Shown one piece after another: positions 23,616 through 31,599 of a stretch of DNA of 34,617 nt (positions are counted from its first letter, which is position 1; each line of letters opens with the position of its first letter). The stretch spans positions 377,562-412,178 of the forward strand of contig NZ_LN868936.1 of assembly GCF_001244735.1 (NCBI RefSeq), written 5' to 3'. Origin of the DNA: Bacillus andreraoultii. GTDB lineage: Bacteria; Bacillota; Bacilli; Bacillales; Caldibacillaceae. Below the pieces are notes generated by a model. The model had not been told where the DNA came from and searched no databases. It worked only from the letters and a program-made list of their open reading frames with translations. The translations under genes and the position numbers were made by a program.

Positions 23616-23673
23616 TGAAATCACCGCCATAAAAGAATAGTACTATGATTTCTTGAATAGGAATTTGTAATAT

Positions 23674-24549
23674 TCAATGAAGGTTATTGGTGAATTTTTT
23701 TAACAAATCAATCCCGATGTTTTTTTCTGGACCTGTGTATACTAAACTAAAAATAACGTTTAAATTATTGGTTTTTGACAATTGCTTAATATAGTAGCCT
23801 TCACCGTTGCTATTTGGTGATAGGTAATATCCATCTCCGAAATATCTATCCGGCTTTTTTAAATCCACTCCTTTGTTCAACTTAATTAGAGTTTTCTTAT
23901 TTTGAGGTATTACATCAGTTACTGCCAATCCGTATTGCTTTATATACTCTCTTAGCTCATTAATACAACTTTCAATTTTATATTGTGCAACATCAGTAGA
24001 TCCACTTTTCTTTCTTCTTACAACCGCAGAAACATCAAAGAAGTCTTTTATATCATCAATTGGTAATATTACCTTATAATCGGATAGTTTGTTTGAGGTG
24101 ATAACAAAATAGCTATCCTTTCTTTTATAATGATCTGTTATCCATTTAGCAAGTATTTTTTTATCAATATTTATTTCTATTGCCTCTTGACCTTCTGGTG
24201 TATATTGTTCCTTATTTTCATTTAGATGGTCAATAATTGCTTGGGTATATTCATTATTCTCGAATTTACTCACAGGTGACAACGAATACAAGTCATTACC
24301 TTCTATTAAGACAAACTGGCCGCTCTGGGACGGTGAATACTTTGCTTCAATAGAAAATATATATTTACCTCTATCAAAAACCTTTATATCACTAGAACTA
24401 GAGTTCTTGCCACCTTCTCCTTGAAAAGTTATTGGAGAACCTTCAAACAATTCATTCAAATAATTACAAGAGTCAATTTCAAATAATTCCCAATTAGCCT
24501 TTTTTCCCACTCTAATGTCCCCTTTCGTTATGGAATAATTGTGTAACAT
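23674..24549 (-). CDS. Type II restriction endonuclease, PD-(D/E)XK type
   Basis: A 291-residue protein. SSSDIKV with D54 and then FSIEAKY with E68 and K70 form the D-x13-E-x-K core of the PD-(D/E)XK fold. A polar Gln/Gly-rich stretch (TFQGEGGKNSS) precedes it. It should cut DNA at a short site protected by the nearby m5C methyltransferase. The start overlaps the controller gene by 38 bases in another frame, the standard C-then-R layout of controller-regulated systems. The specificity and exact restriction family cannot be told by eye. Confidence 0.8.
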   Translation of the reverse strand: MLHNYSITKGDIRVGKKANWELFEIDSCNYLNELFEGSPITFQGEGGKNSSSSDIKVFDRGKYIFSIEAKYSPSQSGQFVLIEGNDLYSLSPVSKFENNEYTQAIIDHLNENKEQYTPEGQEAIEINIDKKILAKWITDHYKRKDSYFVITSNKLSDYKVILPIDDIKDFFDVSAVVRRKKSGSTDVAQYKIESCINELREYIKQYGLAVTDVIPQNKKTLIKLNKGVDLKKPDRYFGDGYYLSPNSNGEGYYIKQLSKTNNLNVIFSLVYTGPEKNIGIDLLKKFTNNLH

Positions 24550-24730
24550 CGACTTCTAAAGCGTTTGCAATTTTCTCAATGTTATCTATTGAAATGTTTC
24601 TTTCTCCTCGCTCCACCGCACCAATATAGGTACGATGTAAGCCACAGTATTCAGCAAGTTTTTCTTGCGATAACCCCTTCTTCATCCTGTATTTATGAAT
24701 ATTTTTACCTAAAACCATCCTGTATCTCAT
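24512..24730 (-). CDS. Restriction-modification controller protein (C protein)
   Basis: A 72-residue XRE helix-turn-helix (KNIHKYRMKKGLSQEKLAEY, then HRTYIGAVERGERNISIDN, IANALEVDVTQLF), the usual size of C proteins that delay endonuclease expression when a plasmid enters a new cell. AGGAG lies 9 bases before the ATG. It overlaps and precedes the endonuclease gene. The upstream 40 bases hold TAGTAACCAATTAGGAGTAA, a possible C-box, but I do not see two clean copies. The hairpin at 24770-24810 isolates it from upstream transcription. Confidence 0.8.
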   Translation of the reverse strand: MRYRMVLGKNIHKYRMKKGLSQEKLAEYCGLHRTYIGAVERGERNISIDNIEKIANALEVDVTQLFHNERGH

Positions 24731-24769
24731 AGTTAATTACTCCTAATTGGTTACTATTTACAACATAAA

Positions 24770-24810
24770 AGAATGCTACTTATAAGTCGACAGACTATAA
24801 GTAGCATTCT
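24770..24810 (-). terminator. Hairpin before the controller gene
   Basis: Perfect 15-bp arms AGAATGCTACTTATA (24770-24784) and its complement (24796-24810), with TTTTATG after the stem on the minus strand. It probably terminates upstream transcription so that the C-R pair depends on its own promoter. It is nearly the same as the hairpin at 25625-25661. Confidence 0.75.
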
Positions 24811-25020
24811 TCATAAAGTAATTATTATTCTATAATTTCCTAATGTATGATAAACGATAAACCATAAGTAGACTTTTTAAAAAAGCAAACATTAATTCTG
24901 AACCTTCTAAAAAGTAAATACGAAAGCCTTCTCTACTTACACACATACATTGATAAGATTTCAAAAATAAATTATGCTAATGAAACAATTGTTATTTCTC
25001 CAAATCGAATATCATTTTAT

Positions 25021-25581
25021 CTATTTTGCAGGAGCAATTTCTTTTAATTCATCTAATGTAGAAAATGCCTTTAAGTATTCGAATCCATAAAAGCCAGTTT
25101 TAGTTCCTCTCTGAAGAATTCTTTTATCCTTAACTAATTTATCAGATTGGTATGTGTTTAAAACATTTTTTGTAGCTAAACCACATAACACAACATGATT
25201 ATCACTGACCTTAATCATTACTATTTCTGGTGAATACGAGTTTTTAAAAATTATAGGAAATGAGCCATATTCAACTGTTTTTATCCCTGTTCTTACTCCA
25301 ATATTGCTCAAATCAGGCTTGTGATAATCATTCGAATTTCCAATAGTCCAGTCCACAATACCTTCTGTTCCAAGGTATTCTTCAAGTGCAACCTCCCCTA
25401 AAGTACCTGTATAATACCTTTTAAAATGGGATCTATTATCTACTGAATGGTGACTCTCTTTTTCTTTTTCCTTTATTAATTCGGTTACAAATTCATTTAT
25501 CCTTTTCACCTTTGCTTCCGGTACAATTATTTTTTTGTATCTTTCTTGGAAAGGGAAAACATGAGTTTCATATGTAATCAT
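25021..25581 (-). CDS. Nuclease-like protein in the restriction cluster
   Basis: A 186-residue protein from ATG 25581, which has AGGTGA 5 bases upstream; the frame opens at GTG 25590. GTLGEVALEEYLG (E63), then KPDLSNIGVRTGIKT (D90, K101), then PEIVMIKVSDNHVVLCGLA look like a PD-(D/E)XK core with an early helix glutamate and a D-x10-K half motif lacking the usual E/D-x-K acid. Some phage nuclease-like proteins have this pattern. It lies between the methyltransferase and controller genes, framed by two nearly identical hairpins. It could be the real or a second endonuclease, or an accessory protein. Confidence 0.55.
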   Translation of the reverse strand: MITYETHVFPFQERYKKIIVPEAKVKRINEFVTELIKEKEKESHHSVDNRSHFKRYYTGTLGEVALEEYLGTEGIVDWTIGNSNDYHKPDLSNIGVRTGIKTVEYGSFPIIFKNSYSPEIVMIKVSDNHVVLCGLATKNVLNTYQSDKLVKDKRILQRGTKTGFYGFEYLKAFSTLDELKEIAPAK

Positions 25582-25624
25582 TTTTATCACCTGAAAATTT
25601 TATCTTTTTTCTTTATAATAAAAA

Positions 25625-25661
25625 AATGCTACTTATAAGTCTACAGCTTATAAATAGCATT
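25625..25661 (-). terminator. Terminator of the methyltransferase gene
   Basis: AATGCTACTTATAAG (25625-25639) pairs with CTTATAAATAGCATT (25647-25661), one mismatch, with seven Ts after the stem on the minus strand. It lies 13 bases past the methyltransferase stop. Confidence 0.8.
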
Positions 25662-25673
25662 CAAATCTATTTC

Positions 25674-26732
25674 TTATGCAGTTATTAATTGTTGTTTATT
25701 ATTCGAATCCGAAATTTCTTCTGTCAAAGCAGAATATATTTCTTCTGTTTCTACAATTGACTTTATAATATGCTTGAGTACATTAACAGGAACACTATTT
25801 CCGAACTGCTTCCAAGCCTGTCCATTACTTACCGGTATTTTAAAATCTTCTGGGAATCCCTGAAGTCTGGCACATTCTCTTGGATCTAGCTTTCTTACCT
25901 TTCCATTAATCAAATAGCAACCTGTTTTACTACCAGGGCCACCACCCTGAGCTGATAAGGTAATTGCATGGCCTAAATCGCTATAAATTCTTTCTCCTTG
26001 TCCACCTTTATTAATTGTACCAACTCTAATTGGCTTTAGTTGATAATCATTCAATAGAGAGGGCGTTGGAATCTTTGATTCATCAATAATCATATCATCT
26101 CTTCTTATTATATATTGCTCGGTTTCTTCATCTGGAAGAATTAGGTCTCTTAAAATAACTTGTTCATAAGTTGGTTCTGGGAAGTGAAATTCCTTTAGTT
26201 CTATATCTTTTCTAACGGCAATCATGTATATTCTCTCTCTATTTTGAGGTAATCCATAATGACTTGCGTTTAAAACTTTATACCAAAGATTGTAACCTAT
26301 TTCATCCAATGTGTCCTTTACCGTTTTTAAAGTATTACCATTATCATGTTTTTCAAAATTCCTTACATTCTCCATAAACAATAATTTCGGCTGGTGATAT
26401 TTTGCGATTCGTGCAACATCAAAGAATAGTGTACCTCTTGTATCTTCAAATCCTTTTTGTTTTCCCGAAATGCTGAAAGGCTGACATGGAAAACCTGCAC
26501 AGAGAATGTCATGAGGTGGAATATCTTCCGCTTCTATTTTTGTTATGTCCCCGTCCGGCATTATTCCATAATTTTCGAAATAGGTTTTTTGTGCGTGTTT
26601 ATCCCATTCAGATGCAAAAACACACTCTGCACCAAATGAGGACAAGGCAGTATGGAATCCCCCTATACCGGCAAATAGATCAATAAACTTTATACCTTTT
26701 AACGAACCTTCATACTCTTCAAAATGACTCAT
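25674..26732 (-). CDS. DNA cytosine-5 methyltransferase
   Basis: A 352-residue m5C methyltransferase with all major motifs: I FIDLFAGIGGFHTAL (16-30), IV GFPCQPFSISG (80-90, catalytic C83), VI ENV (121-123), VIII QNRERIYMIAVR, IX RECARLQGFP and X GNSVPVNV. It transfers methyl from AdoMet to C5 of a cytosine and protects against the neighbouring endonuclease. The region between VIII and IX sets specificity and gives no clue by eye. ATG with AAAGGAAG upstream. It follows the Myb-like gene by only about 12 bases, so it is in the same transcript as the MazG-like gene. Confidence 0.93.
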   Translation of the reverse strand: MSHFEEYEGSLKGIKFIDLFAGIGGFHTALSSFGAECVFASEWDKHAQKTYFENYGIMPDGDITKIEAEDIPPHDILCAGFPCQPFSISGKQKGFEDTRGTLFFDVARIAKYHQPKLLFMENVRNFEKHDNGNTLKTVKDTLDEIGYNLWYKVLNASHYGLPQNRERIYMIAVRKDIELKEFHFPEPTYEQVILRDLILPDEETEQYIIRRDDMIIDESKIPTPSLLNDYQLKPIRVGTINKGGQGERIYSDLGHAITLSAQGGGPGSKTGCYLINGKVRKLDPRECARLQGFPEDFKIPVSNGQAWKQFGNSVPVNVLKHIIKSIVETEEIYSALTEEISDSNNKQQLITA

Positions 26733-26744
26733 CGCAAACTTCCT

Positions 26745-27041
26745 TTACTTTTTATTTATCATTTCTCCTAATCCTAGGAACCTCACTCTTTGATAAGTTG
26801 CATAATGCGATCTATATAACAAATTACTAGCATCTCTTACTGATAATTGACTAGCATGTTTTATTAAAAAATCTTCTTCAACCTTCGTCCATCTTCTTCC
26901 AATATTAGGTGTATTTTTCGTGTATAAATATAATTCAAATGCTATTTCAAGGAATTCAATCAGGCTTATATTATGGGATTCAATCACCTCAAATATCGTG
27001 TCTTTCCCCCAATTTTCTTCAATAATTTTTTTCTTATCCAA
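26745..27041 (-). CDS. Small Myb/SANT-like protein
   Basis: About 98 residues. The C-terminal half (RRWTKVEEDFLIKHASQLSVRDASNLLYRSHYATYQRVRFLG) has the W-(T/S)-x3-E-x2-F/L pattern and three helices of Myb/SANT-like DNA-binding modules. The frame opens with GTG 27050 without a ribosome site, while TTG 27041 has GAGGTG 6 bases upstream and is preferred. It is squeezed between the MazG-like and methyltransferase genes, so it is likely cotranscribed and might regulate the cluster. Confidence 0.6.
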   Translation of the reverse strand: MDKKKIIEENWGKDTIFEVIESHNISLIEFLEIAFELYLYTKNTPNIGRRWTKVEEDFLIKHASQLSVRDASNLLYRSHYATYQRVRFLGLGEMINKK

Positions 27042-27060
27042 ATAGAACACCTCACGTTAA

Positions 27061-27444
27061 TCAACGCTGGTCTTTATTGACCCTCGACTTGATTTCACTC
27101 ATTTTTTTATAGAAACTGTCATCCAAATCAATTTCTAAATAGTTAGCAAATTTTGCTAAATACGCCAAGCAATCGGATAGTTCTTTCCCTATATTTTCTT
27201 TGTAAGTCTCCTTTGCAATTTTGAAGGCCTCTTCCTCATTTAAACCTTCTTCTTTAACAAGTTTATATGTCTTATTAAAAATAGACCTAAATTCTTCAGC
27301 AACCTCACCTATTTCGGTTGTTAGGAGCATATAGTTATTTAAAATTGAAGATCTTGATTCTTTATAGTTTTTATCTGAAATTTCCCAGTTCATTTCTTTC
27401 TGAAAATTTTTCAGGAATTCTTGTATATCTTTCACTTTCCGCAC
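27061..27444 (-). CDS. MazG-like nucleotide pyrophosphohydrolase
   Basis: A 127-residue all-alpha NTP-pyrophosphatase. LTTEIGEVAEEFRSIF holds the E-x2-E metal motif, and ENIGKELSDCLAYLAKFANYLEIDLDD holds the later E-x2-D motif. The family removes non-canonical or excess NTPs. It is often found near phage-defence and restriction genes, and here it starts the likely MazG-Myb-methyltransferase unit. A link to restriction is suggested only by position. Confidence 0.82.
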   Translation of the reverse strand: MRKVKDIQEFLKNFQKEMNWEISDKNYKESRSSILNNYMLLTTEIGEVAEEFRSIFNKTYKLVKEEGLNEEEAFKIAKETYKENIGKELSDCLAYLAKFANYLEIDLDDSFYKKMSEIKSRVNKDQR

Positions 27445-27495
27445 CTCTAACTAGATAGATATAAAATACATTCTATCATAAAAGCAACAAATTTT

Positions 27496-28014
27496 TTATC
27501 TACAAAAATATTCCTTGTACTCTTCGAGGATTTCCTTAACATATTCCCAAATCACAACATTATCATTTTCTACCTCAAAAACTTTACCATGCGACTTTGG
27601 TGAATCTATTTTCATCTGGTAGAAGTTACCCCGAAAATCCCTTACAAACGTATCTGTATGTTTTACCTCATCACTACATCTTCTTTCAAGTTCTGAAAAA
27701 GGTACAAACCCTAATTCACTTTCAACTTGGTAGAATGCTCTTATGATTCTATGATTATACTGATTAGGCTTTTTTGCCCATCTTGGAATTCTAATTCTTG
27801 CCTTTCCTCTATCTCTATTCATAATATCAGATTCTGGGGTATCCTTTGAAATTAATGTTTTGTATTCTTGTGAAGCCCTAGAAAAACTACTCGATATGTA
27901 CTTCAACATACATTTTTCAATTACATCTTCTGCCTCTTCCTTATTCAACATTAATGCAATCTGAAATTTTTCTAAAATATCCTCGTTGATATTACATTGA
28001 AAAACTTTACTCAT
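27496..28014 (-). CDS. Hypothetical protein with possible RHH and winged-helix parts
   Basis: A 172-residue protein. ATG after GGAGG at 6 bases. Residues 1-40 (CNINEDILEKFQIALMLNKEEAEDVIEKCML) resemble ribbon-helix-helix dimer modules, and residues 85-150 (HRIIRAFYQVESELGFVPFSELERRC, then SHGKVFEVENDNVVIWEYV) resemble a winged helix. It is the first minus-strand gene of the restriction region and is divergent from the excisionase-like gene. No known function. Confidence 0.5.
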   Translation of the reverse strand: MSKVFQCNINEDILEKFQIALMLNKEEAEDVIEKCMLKYISSSFSRASQEYKTLISKDTPESDIMNRDRGKARIRIPRWAKKPNQYNHRIIRAFYQVESELGFVPFSELERRCSDEVKHTDTFVRDFRGNFYQMKIDSPKSHGKVFEVENDNVVIWEYVKEILEEYKEYFCR

Positions 28015-28258
28015 CCTCTACCTCCTATTTTTAGTGGAAATATACTAATCAATGTTAGATTACTCTAAATACTATATAGTACTAATTTTACTATATTTAT
28101 AGTTTTTTACAACATTATTAAAACAAATAAAGCTGATTATATATGTTTATTTAATCTTATAGTCTTTACGGTTAGGATTGCATAATAAATACAAAATGCT
28201 GATGTACTATTGTTAATTTGCTCAACTGTCTAAGAGTACTCTGACCTCTTGTAAAATG

Positions 28259-28299
28259 TACAGTTATCTTTCCATATCTTTTAATAATAACTGTATAAT
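28259..28299 (+). promoter_or_regulatory. Operator-like inverted repeat over a -10 box
   Basis: TACAGTTAT (28259-28267) and its exact complement ATAACTGTA (28287-28295) flank 19 bases. The right arm overlaps a perfect -10 TATAAT (28294-28299). The arrangement suits a repressor site controlling the excisionase-like gene at 28391. The rest of 28015-28258 is AT-rich and holds nothing else I can name. Confidence 0.5.
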
Positions 28300-28390
28300 T
28301 ATCCATTTAACGACCATGATGTTATGATAGGCAATAAGAATGAGTTGGAGGATGTTTACAGTACATCTCAAAGGAGGGAAACCTTATAAC

Positions 28391-28867
28391 ATGAATTATT
28401 TAACATTAGCTGAAGTATGCAAGAAATTAGGATTAGATCGAAAAAAGGTACAAAATATGTGTGAAAAAGGTAGATTTCGGGATGCTTATCAAGATGAGTA
28501 TGGAAAATGGCAAATTCCAAATGATAATTTTGTAACCACGAGAGAACAGGATGAAAAGGCTGCAAAAATCCTTCAGCATCTTGACAGGAAAAATAACGGT
28601 GAAAAGGATGAAAGTGACATCCCCTATATTTCCACAAAAGTAATAGGTGATTATTATCAGGTAGAAGAAGAAAAAGTGATAAGTTGGATTAAACAAGGCT
28701 ATCTTTCTGGAAAGAAAATGAAAGGACAGCCGGAGAACTACTTGGTACCAAGAGAAGAATTTGAGTACCTTAAATCTAAAAGGGATAAAGATACTACAGA
28801 AGAGGAAATCAAGAAACTACTTGGTTCAGATTTTATGGACGATTGGGATGTTGAAATTGATGAATAA
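28391..28867 (+). CDS. Excisionase/MerR-like double HTH protein
   Basis: About 158 residues with two excisionase-type helix-turn-helix modules. The first is at the very start (MNYLTLAEVCKKLGLDRKKV, then WQIPNDNF) and the second at about 85-130 (YISTKVIGDYYQVEEEKVIS, KGQPENYLVPREEFEYL). The C-terminus is acidic. The frame reaches back to ATG 28340, but the HTH begins exactly at ATG 28391, which has AAGGAGGG 12 bases upstream. Such proteins act as recombination directionality factors or regulators. A tie to the tyrosine recombinase at 9566 is possible but the genes are far apart. Confidence 0.7.
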   Translation: MNYLTLAEVCKKLGLDRKKVQNMCEKGRFRDAYQDEYGKWQIPNDNFVTTREQDEKAAKILQHLDRKNNGEKDESDIPYISTKVIGDYYQVEEEKVISWIKQGYLSGKKMKGQPENYLVPREEFEYLKSKRDKDTTEEEIKKLLGSDFMDDWDVEIDE

Positions 28868-29075
28868 AGAAGTAACGAAGACAAGTGTAAACATTTTTAT
28901 ATCACCTCAAAAGTGTTAACATCTTTTAAATAAAATGTTGATTTTGCAAGGATTTGTTCAAGAAAAAGTGATACATTTAGCAACTCATTCTTACCTTTAT
29001 TTATAAGAAAAGTGTACACACAATTATCTCTGAATATTTCATAAATTCTATTTATAGTCAATTCGGAGTGTCCTC

Positions 29076-29105
29076 TTGCGAATGCGAACACGTGTTTGAT
29101 ATACT
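29076..29105 (+). promoter_or_regulatory. LexA/DinR-controlled promoter
   Basis: CGAACACGTGTTTG (29085-29098) matches the B. subtilis DinR box CGAACRNRYGTTYC at 13 of 14 positions. It sits in the 18-base spacer between -35 TTGCGA (29076-29081) and -10 TATACT (29100-29105), so LexA would block the promoter. The gene downstream should be induced by DNA damage. Confidence 0.8.
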
Positions 29106-29140
29106 ATAAAAGTAATAGAGATATTTAGAAGGTGAAGTCA

Positions 29141-29467
29141 ATGAAAGATCGAGGATTGAAAAAATGGAACGGTTTCTTTATTCCCCAACACATCTCCATG
29201 CTAAAAAAATTTGAAATTGAAGATATGAAGGTACAAAAGCCTGTACTAGACGAAGATCAATTGCATCAAATTAATGATATCCTTGTTGAAAGTTTAATGG
29301 ATAGAGAGCAAATTCAACTGAAACTATGGCTTGATGGCATGATTGAGGAATTTGGCCCTTTTATTGCAACAAAAATAGACCCTTATCAGGGTAAATTATA
29401 TGGATTATACCAGGACGACATTTGTTCATATTCCTTTGATAGTATCATCGGAGCTAAACGGTTATAA
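29141..29467 (+). CDS. YolD-like protein
   Basis: A 108-residue YolD family member: DRGLKKWNGFFIPQHISMLK at the start is the family signature, then acidic helices and a GPFIATKIDPYQGKL strand region. The frame opens with GTG 29132, but ATG 29141 follows AGAAGGTG at 6 bases and starts the signature, so it is chosen. YolD genes usually accompany a Y-family DNA polymerase (UvrX/YqjW) in Bacillus. None is next to it here. The LexA box upstream fits the SOS link. Confidence 0.85.
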   Translation: MKDRGLKKWNGFFIPQHISMLKKFEIEDMKVQKPVLDEDQLHQINDILVESLMDREQIQLKLWLDGMIEEFGPFIATKIDPYQGKLYGLYQDDICSYSFDSIIGAKRL

Positions 29468-29471
29468 ATCA

Positions 29472-29505
29472 AAGCACATATTGTGTATCATATGTGCTTC
29501 TATTA
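29472..29505 (+). terminator. Terminator of the YolD-like gene
   Basis: AAGCACATA (29472-29480), 10-base loop, TATGTGCTT (29491-29499), then CTATTATTAT. The T content after the stem is moderate. Confidence 0.65.
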
Positions 29506-29668
29506 TTATATGTATTTTATCCCCATTGCATACTGCTAGTTAATTAGAAAACTATCATTCTAGTACACAGCAAAAAAGTTCATAGATTCAATACTAATTA
29601 CTTGAATAACTCCTTAGATTAATACTTAACTTTAAATAAAGAAAAGGAATTTGCATATTCAACCTACT

Positions 29669-30682
29669 TTATTGATCTATTTTACTTTCTATTTCTTCGA
29701 AGTATTTCTTTATATCAATTTGTGTAGCATTTGTTAAATCTACAGTTTCATTAAAATATTTTTCCCATAATCTCTTGATAGTGGAAATTTGTTTTTCTGT
29801 AGCTGGTTTTAAATCATTTGCCTTTTGAGAGTAATCACCAATTTTTTTAGACAAAAGTAAGTAATTATCTGGGATATTTTCATCAAGGGATAGTCGCTCA
29901 CATAATGTTAAATATAGATTAACTTGTTTTTCACTTGGTTTCTTCTTCTGTAGCTTTTTCATTTCGCTCTCTGTGCTCTTTTTTAAATCTTCAGTTGTTG
30001 GAACATACTTGGCTTTTACCCATATTGTATCTTCATATTTGCTTACCTTTTTTATTTTATCATGTAACTCTTTAAAGAATTCATCCGGTATTTCTTCAGT
30101 TGTGACAATTGGATAGTCGTTTTCCCGCAAATACTGGTAAAGGTATTTATTCAACCATCGCTTAAAACTATCCTTCACTTTTCTCGTATTGGTTATCTGT
30201 TCCTTTTCGATAATCTTTAAGAGTTCTTCTATCTTGTTTGAAATTGAAAATCTGTCTTCTTCTCCAGTTATTTTAGGTTCTTCCCCATAAACTTTTTTAT
30301 GTAAATGTTGAAGATATTCTATCTGCTCTTCTGAAGGTGTCCATTTTTCATTTTCAGAGTTTTGGTTAAATTTATTGAAATGAGGTCTCTCCTCAATAAT
30401 CCTATCTCTCTCTTCTTCACTTGAAGCAGTAATTAATTTGTAAAGGTAATCTGTTTCATCTGTTCTCCCACCGAATTCATCTCGATAACCGGTGACAGCA
30501 GCAATTCTTAAAAAATTACTACCTTGTTCAAGCACTTCTAGTCCAGCATCCGTTAAATACTTGGCGATTCCCTTAAAATCTTCTTGGCAAACAAAACATT
30601 TATTATCTGTATGAATAACGTTTCTATGCCAATGAGCGAGTTTTGTTGCTGTTAAGTTAAATGTGCCATTTGAATAAGTCAC
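29669..30682 (-). CDS. Hypothetical protein with three E-x-Q helical repeats
   Basis: A 337-residue protein. GTG start after GGAGGG at 6 bases. Residues 1-60 hold a C-x2-C pair (FVCQEDFKGIAKYLTDAGLE) and a compact unknown domain. Three similar helical units begin with TPSEEQIEYLQHLHKKVYG (about 115), KPSEKQVNLYLTLCERL (about 245) and PATEKQISTIKRLWEKYF (about 300), separated by Lys/Glu-rich helices. Such T-x-K-Q-x3-I-x2-L units occur in plasmid and phage proteins of unknown role. It probably follows the 190-residue gene in one transcript (19-base gap). Confidence 0.55.
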   Translation of the reverse strand: MTYSNGTFNLTATKLAHWHRNVIHTDNKCFVCQEDFKGIAKYLTDAGLEVLEQGSNFLRIAAVTGYRDEFGGRTDETDYLYKLITASSEEERDRIIEERPHFNKFNQNSENEKWTPSEEQIEYLQHLHKKVYGEEPKITGEEDRFSISNKIEELLKIIEKEQITNTRKVKDSFKRWLNKYLYQYLRENDYPIVTTEEIPDEFFKELHDKIKKVSKYEDTIWVKAKYVPTTEDLKKSTESEMKKLQKKKPSEKQVNLYLTLCERLSLDENIPDNYLLLSKKIGDYSQKANDLKPATEKQISTIKRLWEKYFNETVDLTNATQIDIKKYFEEIESKIDQ

Positions 30683-30701
30683 TCAAATCCCTCCTCTGAT
30701 T

Positions 30702-31274
30702 TTAATATTTTTGCTTTTTGTCTATCCGAATTATTTTAACATCCTTTTCCTTACGCTTTTGAATCTCCTTATTATATCTTCTGTGTGCTTCTTTATTACC
30801 AGCAATGGTAATTGTAGTAGACCTTTCTTGATAAATATCAGTATTTCTTTTAATATTTCGATATAACGCATTAATTTTCCGTTTAATGTAATCAGCCATA
30901 AAATATGTAACTACATCTTTGTCGCTATCAAAATCCTTATTTTCTACAAACCAATCAACAAGCCTTTCTACATTTATTTGATCGGGCATAACAAAATGAC
31001 CATCAAGATATTTAGCAGAGCCAATTACGGTATCTACCGTATTAACTATTGACATTGTACAACTACTACCTAATTGCTCATAATGATCTTTACCTGAATA
31101 TTGAATTGCATAATGTTTTATTAAAGCAACAGCAGTTTCTTCATCTGTTTCAATTTTCTTCAAATCTTCTTTAGTTAATTTTTGATTATCATCTAACATG
31201 TAATTCTCCTTTATTAAGGTATATAATACATCCACTTTCTCATCTTTAACCATGGATAAGCCACTTTTCCCCAT
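30702..31274 (-). CDS. Hypothetical protein, 190 residues
   Basis: Not recognised. A charged, helical protein with a very basic C-terminus (YNKEIQKRKEKDVKIIRIDK), suggesting nucleic-acid contact. The frame opens at ATG 31274 without an obvious ribosome site; ATG 31253 (codon 8), preceded by GGGGAAAAGTGG, is an alternative. It is followed at 19 bases by the 337-residue gene. No membrane segment or catalytic motif is visible. Confidence 0.5.
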   Translation of the reverse strand: MGKSGLSMVKDEKVDVLYTLIKENYMLDDNQKLTKEDLKKIETDEETAVALIKHYAIQYSGKDHYEQLGSSCTMSIVNTVDTVIGSAKYLDGHFVMPDQINVERLVDWFVENKDFDSDKDVVTYFMADYIKRKINALYRNIKRNTDIYQERSTTITIAGNKEAHRRYNKEIQKRKEKDVKIIRIDKKQKY

Positions 31275-31554
31275 ATTAATTTCGATTTATTAAGGCTACA
31301 AATATCAATAAATTACCTATTTCATTTAGTATATAACTTGTTTTTCTATTCCACAAAACTTTATCCAAACGATAATAGAAATCCTTTTACCCGAAGTTTA
31401 AGAGATATTAAACACAAGTATATGTTTTAACATATCTATTGAAATGAATCTGAACCTTATTCCGTCTATGAATAAAACAACCCTATAAACATAAGGGATA
31501 TCAACTTTGTTTCAACTGTACAAATCACTGGGTTTAAACATATAAAGCACCTGA
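31275..31554. other. Gene-free stretch
   Basis: AT-rich, about 280 bases between the 190-residue gene and the TnpB unit. It must hold the promoter of the former; I see no convincing box, repeat or hairpin. Confidence 0.4.
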
Positions 31555-31588
31555 AAAATGGCCTATCGAAAAATAGATAGGCCATTTT
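31555..31588. terminator. Bidirectional terminator beyond the TnpB unit
   Basis: AAAATGGCCTATC (31555-31567), 8-base loop, GATAGGCCATTTT (31576-31588), a perfect 13-bp stem with T runs on both strands. It would end transcripts from tnpB and its 3' RNA. Confidence 0.85.
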
Positions 31589-31599
31589 ATTTATTTGTT

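Noticed and set aside
28368-28696. Minus-strand ORFs opposite the excisionase-like gene
   Set aside because: Products are hydrophobic shadows of the plus-strand coding sequence, which has clear HTH motifs and a ribosome site.
29669-31274. Relaxase or mobilisation genes
   Set aside because: Neither protein shows the HUH or three-histidine relaxase motifs; no mobilisation gene was found elsewhere.
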